Notes: generated from the letters alone by a model not told the origin. 64,000 bases of DNA from Streptomyces sp. NBC_00513 (GCF_041431415.1 NZ_CP107845.1:5084001-5148000); one strand, 5' to 3'. Positions 8,337-16,817 are shown, counted from the stretch's first letter. A program made the numbers and translations.

Positions 8337-8665
8337 CCGCCATCGGCACCATCGACCGCCCCCTGACGCGCGACCCCTTGAAGCAGGCCCTCATGTCCAC
8401 CCACACCACCACGAGCGAGCAGCCGCACGGCTCCGCCACCGCAGACTTCATCACCGCAGGCGCGATCACCTCGCGTCAGAACAGGACCCGCGAAATGCAA
8501 CTCATCCCAGAAGCCATGGCTCGTGCCCATATGGACGACCGCATGCGTGAGGCGGACGCCGAGCGTCACGCCCTGCGCCTGGTCGCCGCCCGGCGCATGC
8601 AGCGCCGAGCCGAGCGCGTTTCGATGCGCGCCCGGCGGGCCCTCGCCATGGCCGTCATGAACTGA
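8333..8665 (+). CDS. Conserved hypothetical protein downstream of wblC
   Basis: 110 residues if started at ATG 8333, which overlaps the wblC stop (ATGA) and implies translational coupling. ATG 8393 is an alternative that removes 20 residues. The C-terminal half is strongly basic and helical (RMREADAERHALRLVAARR and following Arg-rich stretch). No known domain, signal peptide or membrane segment is seen. The coupling suggests it belongs to the WblC response. The gene ends 18 bases before a terminator. Confidence 0.65.
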   Translation: MTAIGTIDRPLTRDPLKQALMSTHTTTSEQPHGSATADFITAGAITSRQNRTREMQLIPEAMARAHMDDRMREADAERHALRLVAARRMQRRAERVSMRARRALAMAVMN

Positions 8666-8682
8666 GCACAGAAGGAACAGCA

Positions 8683-8720
8683 CCCGGGGGGACCGGTCCG
8701 AAAGGACCGGTCCCCCCGGG
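8683..8720 (+). terminator. wblC operon terminator
   Basis: Perfect 17-bp stem (8683-8699 with 8704-8720) closed by a GAAA tetraloop, directly after the last gene of the wblC unit. Confidence 0.88.
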
Positions 8721-8764
8721 GCGTTGCGGAGCGCGTCCACCGCCGCCGGAGATATCGTCTGCGG

Positions 8765-8971
8765 GTGGACCAGTCGACTCCCCGCCCCACCCCGCCGGGA
8801 CCCGAGGCCCAGCCCGCCGTCTGCGCGGGATGCGGCGTCGACGCCCCGAACGGCGCGCCGCCCACCTGGACCTGCTCCGTGGAGAACGGGACCAGGCAGT
8901 ACTTCTGCGTCGAATGCGCCCGCGCCAACCTCCGTGCGATCGAAGGCCGGCTCGACTCCTCCTGGTGGTGA
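8765..8971 (+). CDS. Small zinc-ribbon-like protein
   Basis: 68 residues from GTG 8765. Two Cys pairs, CAGC near residue 20 and CVEC near 48, with an extra Cys between them (WTCSVENG), look like a treble-clef/zinc-ribbon. A Pro-rich N-terminus precedes it. The protein ends LDSSWW. I do not recognise a named family. No strong Shine-Dalgarno is seen. It follows the wblC terminator and converges on the ABC1 kinase gene. Confidence 0.6.
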   Translation: MDQSTPRPTPPGPEAQPAVCAGCGVDAPNGAPPTWTCSVENGTRQYFCVECARANLRAIEGRLDSSWW

Positions 8972-9377
8972 CCGACGGCCCCGCCCCGCCCGAAGCCGGG
9001 TCGTGTGCGGCCGGGCCCCGGAGCCGGGCCGCCCGAAGTTGGGCCACGTGCGGCGGGGTCGCCTGGAGCCGGGCCGCGTGGAGGCGTCCCGCCCGAAGCC
9101 GAGCCCCGTGCGGCGGGACTGCCTGGAGCGCCGGGCCACCTGAAGCCCCGGCCGCCTGAAGCCCCAGGCGCCCGACGCCCCGGCCGCCCGGAACTGGGCC
9201 GCCGGAAGTTGGGCCAGGTGCAGCCGCGTCGCCTGGAGCCGGGCCGTGTGAAGCCCCGGCCGCCCGGAGCGCCGGCCGCCCGACGCCCCGGCCACCCAAG
9301 CCACGGCCCTCCGAGCGCACGTCCCCGCCCGAGCCCGCCACCGAGCCGGGGCGACACCGCCGGGGGTGGGGGGCGTA
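8972..9377. repeat. Degenerate 15-bp-periodic repeat between convergent genes
   Basis: About 400 bp without a convincing gene, made of imperfect GCCGGGCC/GAAGCC units. Two long copies, 9035-9083 and 9205-9253, match at 43 of 49 positions and are 170 bp apart, so they lie in different frames. On the minus strand one copy reads ARLQATRLHLAQLPAAQFRA and the other GRLHAARLQA...VAQLRAARLRG, which resembles A(D/N)LXX pentapeptide repeats with R/Q in place of D/N. No start site or intact frame joins them. It is either a decayed pentapeptide-repeat gene or GC-rich repeat expansion. Confidence 0.55.
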
Positions 9378-10763
9378 CTACTCCCCCCGCTCGCAGACCT
9401 TCCCTTGGTCCTTCTCGTGTACCGGGTCGTCTTCCCGGTCCTCGGGCAGGAACCCCGGTAGCCAGGACTCCAGTTCCTCGCGGAGCCGCACCGTCGCACC
9501 CAACTGGCACAGCACGCCTATGGTGCTCAGCGTGACCCGGTGAATCAGCAGGTACGACGGCGGCAGGTTGATCTGTCGTCCCAACTGGTGGGCGGGGGAG
9601 CGGGGATCGGCGACCCGAGCCGCCTGGCCGCGCAGCCAGGGGCGGGTGAAGGTGAACTCGTCCGCCTCGACCGGTTCGAGGAGGGGCTCCAGATAGTCGA
9701 GCACCGCCTCCGGGTCCAACTCGATGGACTCCTTCACGAACCCCTCGGCGCGCAGGTGCTCGTAGACTCCCTCGGCGTCACCACCCAGCGTCAGCCGCAG
9801 CGACCGGCCGATGGGCTTGGGCCAGCCGCCCGGAAGGCGATCGACCGTCCCGAAGTCCAGTACGCCCAACCGCATCCGGCCGTCCTCACCCGATATCAGC
9901 CGGAAGTTCCCGGGATGCGGATCGGCGTGCAACAGCCCGGTCCGCGCCGGCCCGGAGAAGAGGAACCGGGCCAGCAGCTGCCCCGCACGGTCTCGCTCCT
10001 CCTGGGTACCGTCCGCTATCACCTCCGACAGCGGGGTCCCGTCCATCCACTCGGTCACCAGCACCTCGTCGCCCTGGTGCACGACGTCCGGCACGACCAC
10101 GTCCCCGTCGCCGTCGAACGCGTCCGCGTGCGTCCGCTGCGCCTCGGCCTCCAGCTCGTAGTCCAACTCCTCCGCGACCCGGTCACGCAGTTCGGTGATC
10201 AGCGGCTTGATATCCATGCCCGGTATCAGTGGCCCCAACAGCCCCGCGAACCGGCTCAGTTGCCTGAGATCCGACAGCAACGCCTCGCCCGCACCCGGAT
10301 ACTGGACCTTCACCGCCACCTGCCGGCCGTCGTGCCACACGGCCCGGTGCACCTGACCGATCGAGGCGGCCGCCGCGGGCGTGTCCTCGAACTCCCGGAA
10401 CAGGTCACGCCAGTCCTCGCCCAGCCGCTCCGCGAGCACCTGGTGCACCCGCGCCGCCGGCAGCGGCGGGGCCGCCTCCTGGAGCTTGGTCAGCGCCGCC
10501 CGATACGGGCCGGCGATCTCCTCGGGCAGGGCCGACTCGAAGACCGACAGGGCCTGACCGAACTTCATGGCCCCGCCCTTCAGCTCGCCGAGCGTACGGA
10601 ACAGTTGATCGGCGGTGCGTTGCTGGAGCTCCCGCGCGACGATCTCCGCCGACTTGCCTCCGATCCGCTTTCCCAGCCCCCAGGTGGCCCGACCCGCGAA
10701 GCCCAGTGGCAGCGCGGCCAGCTTGACGGTACGGGTGACCGCCTTCCGGGGAAGATCAGACAT
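9378..10763 (-). CDS. ABC1/AarF (UbiB-like) kinase family protein
   Basis: 461 residues. The atypical-kinase motifs of the UbiB/ADCK family are present: KFGQ (KxGQ) at 67-70, AAASIGQVH near 132, the ATP-binding VKVQYPG (Lys 152), DPHPGN at 281-286 and LDFGTV near 302. Family members act on isoprenoid lipids, mainly in quinone biosynthesis or homeostasis; the partner of the actinobacterial member next to wblC/whiB7 is not known. ATG 10763 is used. Convergent with the small zinc-ribbon gene, transcribed toward the repeat spacer. The ThiF-like gene lies 102 bp upstream on the same strand. Confidence 0.9.
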   Translation of the reverse strand: MSDLPRKAVTRTVKLAALPLGFAGRATWGLGKRIGGKSAEIVARELQQRTADQLFRTLGELKGGAMKFGQALSVFESALPEEIAGPYRAALTKLQEAAPPLPAARVHQVLAERLGEDWRDLFREFEDTPAAAASIGQVHRAVWHDGRQVAVKVQYPGAGEALLSDLRQLSRFAGLLGPLIPGMDIKPLITELRDRVAEELDYELEAEAQRTHADAFDGDGDVVVPDVVHQGDEVLVTEWMDGTPLSEVIADGTQEERDRAGQLLARFLFSGPARTGLLHADPHPGNFRLISGEDGRMRLGVLDFGTVDRLPGGWPKPIGRSLRLTLGGDAEGVYEHLRAEGFVKESIELDPEAVLDYLEPLLEPVEADEFTFTRPWLRGQAARVADPRSPAHQLGRQINLPPSYLLIHRVTLSTIGVLCQLGATVRLREELESWLPGFLPEDREDDPVHEKDQGKVCERGE

Positions 10764-10865
10764 ACGCCCCTCCAGTTCCCAGACAGCCGTGCCGCGAGCG
10801 GCGGTTCAGGGGCGCGCCCCCTGAGGCAGACAAAACGCATCCTGTCATGGCCCCCGGCGGCCCCC

Positions 10866-12026
10866 TCAGCCCGATCCTCCCCGCCCCCTCCCCGGCACGG
10901 TCGCACCGCCCCGGCCGGCGCCGGCCGGAACCGGCGTCGTGTCCGGGATCGAGGCGGCGGAGCACGGGCAGTCCTCATGAGGGCGAACCTCGGAGGGCTC
11001 CCAGTTCAGGCCCGGTAACGCCGCCTCCCACCGGGCTCCCGTCGAGGCGGGCAGGTGCCCGTCGAGGAAGGACAGGGCGTGCCCCGCCGCCAATCCCGCC
11101 ACCGCCGAGGCCAACCCCAGGTCGCACGCCGCCGTGGCGCGGCGGCGGTGCGCCGACCGCCACTGCACCAGCATCCTGGGCCAGGCAGGGTCCCGGTCGA
11201 TCCGGTCGCGCTCCATGCAGCCCGCGCAGGCCGTGACCCCCGGCAGCACCAGCGGCCCGACCAGCCCCGTGCCCTCCAACACCCCCGCGTACAGATGCGG
11301 AGTGCCCGTGGCCACCCAGTCCGCGGCCGTCTCCGGATCGGGGGCCCACGCCTGGAGCCCGTCCCGGGGAGCGACGACCACCAGGGAAAGCCCCGGCTCC
11401 GGCCCCTCTCCCTCCCCGGCCCGGGGGGCGCGTCCCGGGGCGGCCTGCCGCACGAGCGCCCCCGCGGCCTCCGCCCGCAACTGGCCCACGCTCCCGGGCC
11501 CCAACCCGCCCGGCGCCACATCGCCCGGCTGGACCCGCCCCCCGTCGAGCACCTCGACCCGGCCCACCCCGGCCCCCGCGAGCACCGCCGCGATCACCGC
11601 CCCCACGCGCCCGCCCCCGCGCACCTGGACCCGTATCGCCCGCCGGGCCGCGACTCCCCGCAAGTCACCCCCCGGCTCTCGATGCACCAGCGAGAGCGAG
11701 GCGAGATCGGGCCCGAGCCGCTCCAGGCTCTCCGGCCGCCCGCGCACCGCCTGGGCCCGCGGCCCGCCCGCGGTGGCGTCATCCAGGAGCCCGGCCCCCG
11801 CCAACCGTCGGATCAACTCGTCCACCCGCCCCTCCGACAACCCCATCCCCGCGCCCTCCGCGCGCAGCAACTCGATCCCCCGTGTCCCGTCGATCCGGTC
11901 GATGAACGCCCCGGTGGCCGTGTCCACCGGGCCGAGCACCACCGCGTGGGCGGGCGTCACCCCGAACTGCACCGTCTGCAGATCCCGCCAGGCCCTGGCC
12001 AGCGCCGGCTTCACCTTCGGATACAT
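10866..12026 (-). CDS. ThiF/E1-like protein (cyclodehydratase-like)
   Basis: 386 residues from ATG 12026, with GAGGGGAC about 5 bases upstream. The N-terminal ~90 residues form a winged-helix-like region, followed by a ThiF/E1 Rossmann fold from ~130 (IRVQVRGGGRVGAVIAAVLA) with a CAGC pair at 267-270 and CPC at 353-355, a likely structural zinc site. This resembles the leader-binding/E1-like partner of azole-forming (TOMM) cyclodehydratases, but no YcaO protein or precursor peptide is visible nearby. The usual E1 glycine loop is GGGRVG rather than GxGxxG. The function is unknown. A 17-bp tandem repeat occupies its upstream region. Confidence 0.72.
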   Translation of the reverse strand: MYPKVKPALARAWRDLQTVQFGVTPAHAVVLGPVDTATGAFIDRIDGTRGIELLRAEGAGMGLSEGRVDELIRRLAGAGLLDDATAGGPRAQAVRGRPESLERLGPDLASLSLVHREPGGDLRGVAARRAIRVQVRGGGRVGAVIAAVLAGAGVGRVEVLDGGRVQPGDVAPGGLGPGSVGQLRAEAAGALVRQAAPGRAPRAGEGEGPEPGLSLVVVAPRDGLQAWAPDPETAADWVATGTPHLYAGVLEGTGLVGPLVLPGVTACAGCMERDRIDRDPAWPRMLVQWRSAHRRRATAACDLGLASAVAGLAAGHALSFLDGHLPASTGARWEAALPGLNWEPSEVRPHEDCPCSAASIPDTTPVPAGAGRGGATVPGRGRGGSG

Positions 12027-12050
12027 GGTCGTCCCCTCGATTCCGTCCGC

Positions 12051-12137
12051 GAGTCCCCGCGGTACCCGAGTCCCCGCGGTACCCGAGTCCCCGCGATTCC
12101 CGAAAGCCCGCGCGATGCCCGAGCCCCCGCGATACCC
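12051..12137. repeat. 17-bp tandem repeat, five units
   Basis: Units at 12051, 12068, 12085, 12102 (19 bp, diverged) and 12121, consensus GAGTCCCCGCGGTACCC. The first two are identical. The array lies in the ~320-bp gap between the divergent ThiF-like and metallopeptidase genes, just upstream of the ThiF-like Shine-Dalgarno, so copy number could alter its leader. Confidence 0.85.
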
Positions 12138-12348
12138 GAAGGCCTCCGAGGCGGTCTTCCGCCTCCGTCCGCAACACTGCCCGCCCCCGGGAATCGGTGC
12201 GTGAACTTGTCCACAGGCGGGGGGTATTGGGCATATGAGATGGAGAAACGGGGCGTTAAGGGGGGTTTCTGATATCGGCGGCGAATCGATCATGTTCGAT
12301 GCGCGGACGAGGGGGACTTCCGTCACGACGAGCGGGTACCGTGCTGGC

Positions 12349-12888
12349 GTGTCCGCCGATCCCTCGCAGCGCGCCGTCGAAGTCCGCCGGAGCGCGCGCC
12401 GCCGCAGGACCGTTTCCGCCTACCGTGAGGGTGACCGGACGGTCGTCCTGATCCCTGCCCGGATGTCGGAGGCCGAGGAGCAGCGCTGGGTGGGCGTCAT
12501 GCTCGACAAGCTCGCCGCCCAGGAAGGCAAACGCACCCTCGGCGACACGGAACTCACCGAACGCGCCGAGCGTTTGTCCGAGCAGTACTTCGACGGCCGT
12601 GCCCGCCCCCGCTCGGTCCGCTGGGTCACCAATCAGAACACCCGCTGGGGTTCCTGCACCCCGGCCGAGGGCAGCATCCGCCTCTCCCATCGCCTCCAGG
12701 GCATGCCCGAGTACGTCGTCGACTACGTGCTGCTGCACGAGCTGGCGCACCTCCTCGTCCCCGGTCACGGCCCGCGCTTCTGGCAACTGCTGGAGGCGTA
12801 CCCGAAGACCGAACGCGCCCGCGGGTACCTGGAGGGAGTGGTCGCCGCCGAGCGACTTCCCGCGGTCCCCGGAGCGCGGGACGAATGA
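12349..12888 (+). CDS. YgjP/WLM-type metallopeptidase (M48-like)
   Basis: 179 residues from GTG 12349. The C-terminal half has the DUF45/YgjP signature: NTRWGSCTPAEGSIRLSHRL near 97-115, then HELAH at 130-134 with a third ligand in PGHGPRFW (His 140). This is the zincin HExxH metal site. No signal peptide or membrane segment is seen, so it is probably cytoplasmic, unlike classical HtpX. The substrate is unknown. The start is uncertain: ATG 12292 is in frame but the extra residues look unconserved, and no good ribosome site precedes GTG 12349. Confidence 0.82.
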   Translation: MSADPSQRAVEVRRSARRRRTVSAYREGDRTVVLIPARMSEAEEQRWVGVMLDKLAAQEGKRTLGDTELTERAERLSEQYFDGRARPRSVRWVTNQNTRWGSCTPAEGSIRLSHRLQGMPEYVVDYVLLHELAHLLVPGHGPRFWQLLEAYPKTERARGYLEGVVAAERLPAVPGARDE

Positions 12889-13022
12889 TCATGGCGTGAC
12901 CGAGCGTGATGTGTACCGGGTCGGTACCGACTTGGCTCGATGTCTGCGGAAGCCGTTAGCCTGAGCGGCAGCCGTTAGCCGGCGGCACGTATTCACAGTC
13001 GGGATGGGGGACGGTCGGACGT

Positions 13023-14693
13023 ATGGCCAGGGAATTCCAACGCGGCCACAAGGCCAAGATCAGCGATCTGACAGCGGGCACCGATCTGTACGTGGGCGTC
13101 CAGATCGCCGGGCCCGGGCTTGCCATCGACATCAGTTGCTTCGGCCTCGATGTGAACGAGCAGCTCTCGGACGATCGCTACTTCGTTTTCTACAACCAGC
13201 CGAAGTCGCCGGAAGAGTCCATTCAGCAGCTCGGCACACAGGCGGGCGACAGCGAATCCTTCCGGGTGACTCTCGACCGGATCCCGCAGAACATCCACAA
13301 GCTGTCCTTCACCGCCTCCATCGACGGTCCCGGGCAGATGTCGCAGATCGGTCCGGGCTACATCCGGATCGTGGCCGGCGGTGAGGAAGTCGTCCGCTAC
13401 GCGTTCACGGGCGCCGAGTTCAGCACCGAACGCGCCCTGATGATCGGCGATTTCTACCTCAAGGACGTGTGGCGCTTCGCCGCCGTCGGGCAGGGCTTCG
13501 ACGGCGGGCTCGCCGCGCTGCTGAAGAACTTCGGCGGCGAGGTCGCCGAGGACGAGGACCCGCAGCAGCAGGCCCCGGCCCAGCCCGCGGGCGCGCCCGG
13601 GTTCGCCCCGCCGCCGCAGGCGGCCGCCCCGGCACCCGCGCCCGCTTTCGGCGCCCCGGCCCAAGCCCCCGCCCCGGCGGCGCCCGCCCCCGCGCCGTCG
13701 TTCGGCGGACCGGCCGGCGCCCCGCCCCAGCCGGTGCACTCGGCCCCGACGATGGTCGGGCCGCTCACGACGCAGCCCGCCGCGCCGTACGGTCAACCGC
13801 CCCACCCCCCGCAGCAGCCGGGAACCCCCTCGTACGGTCAGGTCCCGGGGCAGCAGCCCGGCTACGGCGGTCAGGTACCGCCGCCCGCCCCCGCCCCCGC
13901 CCCCGCGCCCTACGGGCAGCAGCCCTCGTACGGCCAGGTCCCGGGCCAGCAGGCGCCCCCGTACGGCGGGCAGCCGGCCTTCGGCCAGCAGCCGCCCCAG
14001 TACGCGCAGCAGCCCCAGCCGGCCGCCGCCGGACACGGCCTCGCCGCCGCGCTCCAGCCGTACAAGGAAGCCCCCACCGGCACCCGCTGGACCCCGCAGA
14101 ACCAGCAGCTCATGCGGGTGGACCTGTCCATGGGCGGCCAGGCCGTCCTCGCCCGCCAGGGCAGCATGGTGCTGTACCAGGGCAAGGTCGACTTCAGCTA
14201 CAAGGGAGCCGGTTTCGCCGGCCGCATCGTCGGCAACGCCACCGGCCAGGAGATGCAGCTGATGCGCTGCACCGGTCGCGGACAGGTCTTCCTCGCCGAG
14301 AACGGCGCCCACCTGCACGCCATCGAGCTCCAGGGCGACGGCATCTGTGTCTCCGCGGAGAACGTCCTCGCCTTCGACGAGTCCCTCCAGCACGAGGTCC
14401 GTCGCATCGAGGGCCACGGCATTCCCGGCGGCGCCCTGTTCACGATGCAGTTCCAGGGCAGCGGCACGGTGATCGTCAAGACGCAGGGCGTCCCGGTCGT
14501 CCTGCCCGTCACCCCGACCACCTTCGCGGACAGCAACGCCATCGTCGCCTGGTCCGCCGCCTCGCAGGTGATCATCTCCAGCCAGGTCCGGCTGCGCCGC
14601 ACCGCCTATCCGGGCCACAGCGGGGAGACCGTGAACCTCCAGTTCCGCGGCGCGCCCGGCAACTTCATCGTCGTCCAGCCGTACGAGGTTTGA
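13023..14693 (+). CDS. TerD-AIM24 fusion protein
   Basis: 556 residues. Residues 1-~180 are a TerD/TerZ-type domain (GTDLYVGVQIAGPGLAIDIS, DDRYFVFYNQ, DRIPQNIHKLSFTASIDG, FYLKDVWRFAAVGQGFDGGL). Residues ~180-345 are a Pro/Ala/Gln/Gly linker with repeated YGQ/PGQQPGYG units. Residues ~345-556 are an AIM24 (DUF124) beta-helix domain. TerD proteins bind calcium and are tied to tellurite and stress resistance; AIM24 folds are of unknown biochemical role. ATG 13023 starts the frame. Two further AIM24 genes follow at 12- and 17-bp spacing, giving a three-gene operon. Confidence 0.9.
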   Translation: MAREFQRGHKAKISDLTAGTDLYVGVQIAGPGLAIDISCFGLDVNEQLSDDRYFVFYNQPKSPEESIQQLGTQAGDSESFRVTLDRIPQNIHKLSFTASIDGPGQMSQIGPGYIRIVAGGEEVVRYAFTGAEFSTERALMIGDFYLKDVWRFAAVGQGFDGGLAALLKNFGGEVAEDEDPQQQAPAQPAGAPGFAPPPQAAAPAPAPAFGAPAQAPAPAAPAPAPSFGGPAGAPPQPVHSAPTMVGPLTTQPAAPYGQPPHPPQQPGTPSYGQVPGQQPGYGGQVPPPAPAPAPAPYGQQPSYGQVPGQQAPPYGGQPAFGQQPPQYAQQPQPAAAGHGLAAALQPYKEAPTGTRWTPQNQQLMRVDLSMGGQAVLARQGSMVLYQGKVDFSYKGAGFAGRIVGNATGQEMQLMRCTGRGQVFLAENGAHLHAIELQGDGICVSAENVLAFDESLQHEVRRIEGHGIPGGALFTMQFQGSGTVIVKTQGVPVVLPVTPTTFADSNAIVAWSAASQVIISSQVRLRRTAYPGHSGETVNLQFRGAPGNFIVVQPYEV

Positions 14694-14704
14694 GGGAGCC
14701 CGTC

Positions 14705-15394
14705 ATGAACGCCATGAACCAGCAACTCGCGGGATACGCCCCGACCCCCGTCACGGCCCGCATGGAGAACCACGGCCGAGCCATGCTCAAGGTCGCCATG
14801 CAGAGCGGCCAGGACCTGTTCGCACGCACCGGATCGATGGTCGCGTACGAGGGCTTCGTCCAGTACGAGCCCAACCCGCCCGCCGTCCGCCAGATGGCCT
14901 CGCAATGGATCACCGGGGAGGGCGCCCCGCTGATGAAGTGCACCGGCGACGGCCTGCTCTACCTCGCCGACTACGGCGCGGACGTCGTCGTGATCAACCT
15001 CAACAACGACGCCCTGTCCGTCAACGGCACGAACCTGCTCGCCTTCGACGCCCACCTCCAGTGGGGCGTCGAGCGGGTCAAGGGCATGGCCAAGTTCGCC
15101 GGCCAGGGCCTGTTCAACGTGCAGGTCTCCGGTACCGGCTGGGTGGCCATCACCTCCCGCGGCACCCCGATCGTCGTGGACTGCGGTCGCGGCGACGACG
15201 AGACGTACGTGGACCCCGACGCGCTCGTCGCCTGGTCCCCGAACCTCAAGGTCAAGGGGAAGCGCAGCTTCAAGGCCTCGTCGATGATCGGCCGGGGCAG
15301 CGGTGAGGCCTACCAGATGGCCTTCTCCGGCCAGGGAATCGTCGTGGTACAGCCCAGCGAGGACAGCACCGACCGGCTCCGGACCCGGGGCTGA
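14705..15394 (+). CDS. AIM24 family protein (second of three)
   Basis: 229 residues from ATG 14705, with GAGGGAG 7-8 bases upstream. It is a stand-alone AIM24 domain: LFARTGSMVAYEGFVQYEP near 37, MKCTGDGLLYLADYGADVVV near 78, and IVVVQPSEDS at the end, matching the order of motifs in the C-terminal half of the upstream TerD fusion (RQGSMVLYQGKVDF, MRCTGRGQVFLAENGA, IVVQPYEV). No signal peptide. It is probably a paralogue produced by duplication within the operon. Confidence 0.9.
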   Translation: MNAMNQQLAGYAPTPVTARMENHGRAMLKVAMQSGQDLFARTGSMVAYEGFVQYEPNPPAVRQMASQWITGEGAPLMKCTGDGLLYLADYGADVVVINLNNDALSVNGTNLLAFDAHLQWGVERVKGMAKFAGQGLFNVQVSGTGWVAITSRGTPIVVDCGRGDDETYVDPDALVAWSPNLKVKGKRSFKASSMIGRGSGEAYQMAFSGQGIVVVQPSEDSTDRLRTRG

Positions 15395-15411
15395 GGGGGA
15401 GCGGACACATC

Positions 15412-16167
15412 ATGCAGAGCGCACTTTTCGCCCACGCCGAGGCGCAGTCCCAGGAGCGGTACACCGTCCAGAACCCGCAGTTGCTGCGGGTCTCCCTGAG
15501 CGGCACCGACGACGTCCTCGCCCGCAAGGGCGCGATGGTCGCCTACCAGGGGATCATCGACTTCGACGGCGAGTACCAGAGCACCACCCAGCGCACCGCC
15601 CGCGCCCGCACCGGCGAGGGCCTGGATCTGATGCGCTGCTCCGGACAGGGCACGGTCTATCTGGCCAACCTGGCCCAGTACGTGCACGTCGTGGAGGTGG
15701 ACCGGGACGGTCTCACCGTCGACAGCAGTTACGTGCTGGCGCTGGACTCCACCCTGCACACCGAGGCCATCGCCGTGGACAGCCAGTACGGGATCTCCGG
15801 CTCCGGCAAGTACCAGCTCAACATCAGCGGTCGCGGCAAGGTCGCCCTGATGACCTCCGGTCAGCCGCTGATGATGCAGGTCACGCCCGACAAGTACGTC
15901 AACGCCGACGCCGACGCGATCGTCGCCTGGTCCACCTCGCTGCGGGTACAGATGCAGGCCCAGACGCACTCCACCGGAGTCTGGCGGCGCCGCGGCAACA
16001 CCGGCGAGGGCTGGGAGCTCAGCTTCCTCGGCACCGGCTTCGCCCTCGTGCAGCCCAGCGAGGCGCTGCCGCCGCAGAACGCCCAGATCGGTCAGGGCGC
16101 CGCAGCCCAGTTCGGCATGGGCCAGCACGGCGCCCACAGTCAGAACCAGAACAACGCCTGGAACTGA
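15412..16167 (+). CDS. AIM24 family protein (third of three)
   Basis: 251 residues. The AIM24 motifs recur: LARKGAMVAYQGIIDFDGE, MRCSGQGTVYLANLAQYVHV and FALVQPSEALPP near the end, followed by a Gln/His/Asn-rich tail. It starts 17 bases after the preceding stop with GAGGGGGAG upstream and ends before a strong terminator, so the three genes form one unit. The products may assemble with one another, since AIM24 domains are trimeric-like beta-helices; this is inference. Confidence 0.9.
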   Translation: MQSALFAHAEAQSQERYTVQNPQLLRVSLSGTDDVLARKGAMVAYQGIIDFDGEYQSTTQRTARARTGEGLDLMRCSGQGTVYLANLAQYVHVVEVDRDGLTVDSSYVLALDSTLHTEAIAVDSQYGISGSGKYQLNISGRGKVALMTSGQPLMMQVTPDKYVNADADAIVAWSTSLRVQMQAQTHSTGVWRRRGNTGEGWELSFLGTGFALVQPSEALPPQNAQIGQGAAAQFGMGQHGAHSQNQNNAWN

Positions 16168-16227
16168 TCAACGGCACGGCAGGGAAGGGCACGGCGCGCA
16201 ACGGCGTGGCACGCCCCGCTTGACGCC

Positions 16228-16261
16228 GGAAGGGGCGGGTCCCGAGGGACCCGCCCCTTCC
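16228..16261. terminator. Terminator of the AIM24 operon
   Basis: Perfect 15-bp stem (16228-16242 with 16247-16261), 4-nt CGAG loop, ending 20 bases before the stop of the convergent Nudix gene; probably works in both directions. Confidence 0.88.
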
Positions 16262-16280
16262 ACATGCCTCCCCGGACGTC

Positions 16281-16817
16281 TCAGAGACGCGCCAGGCTCG
16301 CTTCCATCAGCCGCACGACCGAGGCGTCGGCCACCGCCGCCACCTCCGCGTACGGGAACCAGCGCAGGTCCAGCGACTCCTCGCTGATCTCGGCCACGGC
16401 GTCGGCCGGAGCCAGCGCCGCGTACTGCACGTCCAGGTGCCAGTTGCAGGGCTCCGGGATCGGATGCCGGTCCAGCCGCACGGGCCCGCCCGGCAGCAGG
16501 GTCAGCCCGCCGGCGATCCCCGACTCCTCGACGGCCTCGCGCAATGCCGCGTCCGCGAGGGTGGCGTCACCGGGCTCGCAGTGACCACCCATCTGGAGCC
16601 ACATGCCCAGCTTCTTGTGCAGGGTGAGCAGCACGCGTCCCCGCACCGGGTCGATCACCAGCGCGCTGCCCGTGACATGGCCGGCCCGGCAGGGCTTGTA
16701 GACCCCGTCGTGGTGGGCGGCGAGGTGCTCCAGGTACAGGTCCCGCAGCCCGCTCTGCTGCTCGTCGGTCGGCGCGAGATCCTTCAGGACCGCGACCGCG
16801 TCGTCGTACAGGCTCAC
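16281..16817 (-). CDS. Nudix hydrolase
   Basis: 178 residues from GTG 16817, which overlaps the stop of the upstream zincin-like gene (GTGA), so the two are translationally coupled. The Nudix box is GHCEPGDATLADAALREAVE followed by ESGI; the position usually held by the first Glu (G-x5-E) is Asp here. The rest, REAVEESGI, is intact, so activity is expected. The substrate cannot be assigned. The WLQMGGH stretch before the box suggests a subgroup acting on small nucleotide derivatives. Confidence 0.88.
   Translation of the reverse strand: MSLYDDAVAVLKDLAPTDEQQSGLRDLYLEHLAAHHDGVYKPCRAGHVTGSALVIDPVRGRVLLTLHKKLGMWLQMGGHCEPGDATLADAALREAVEESGIAGGLTLLPGGPVRLDRHPIPEPCNWHLDVQYAALAPADAVAEISEESLDLRWFPYAEVAAVADASVVRLMEASLARL

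Noticed and set aside
9005..9535. Plus-strand Pro/Gly/Arg-rich frame in the repeat spacer
   Set aside because: It overlaps the 3' end of the ABC1 kinase gene, has no ribosome site and reflects the GC-rich repeat rather than a protein.
10866..12026. RiPP (azole-forming) biosynthetic cluster around the ThiF-like gene
   Set aside because: No YcaO, dehydrogenase or short precursor peptide could be found within several kilobases.
12952..12980. Two AGCCGTTAGCC copies before the TerD-AIM24 gene as an operator
   Set aside because: Only two 11-bp direct copies, 19 bp apart, without dyad symmetry or an adjacent regulator; too weak to call.
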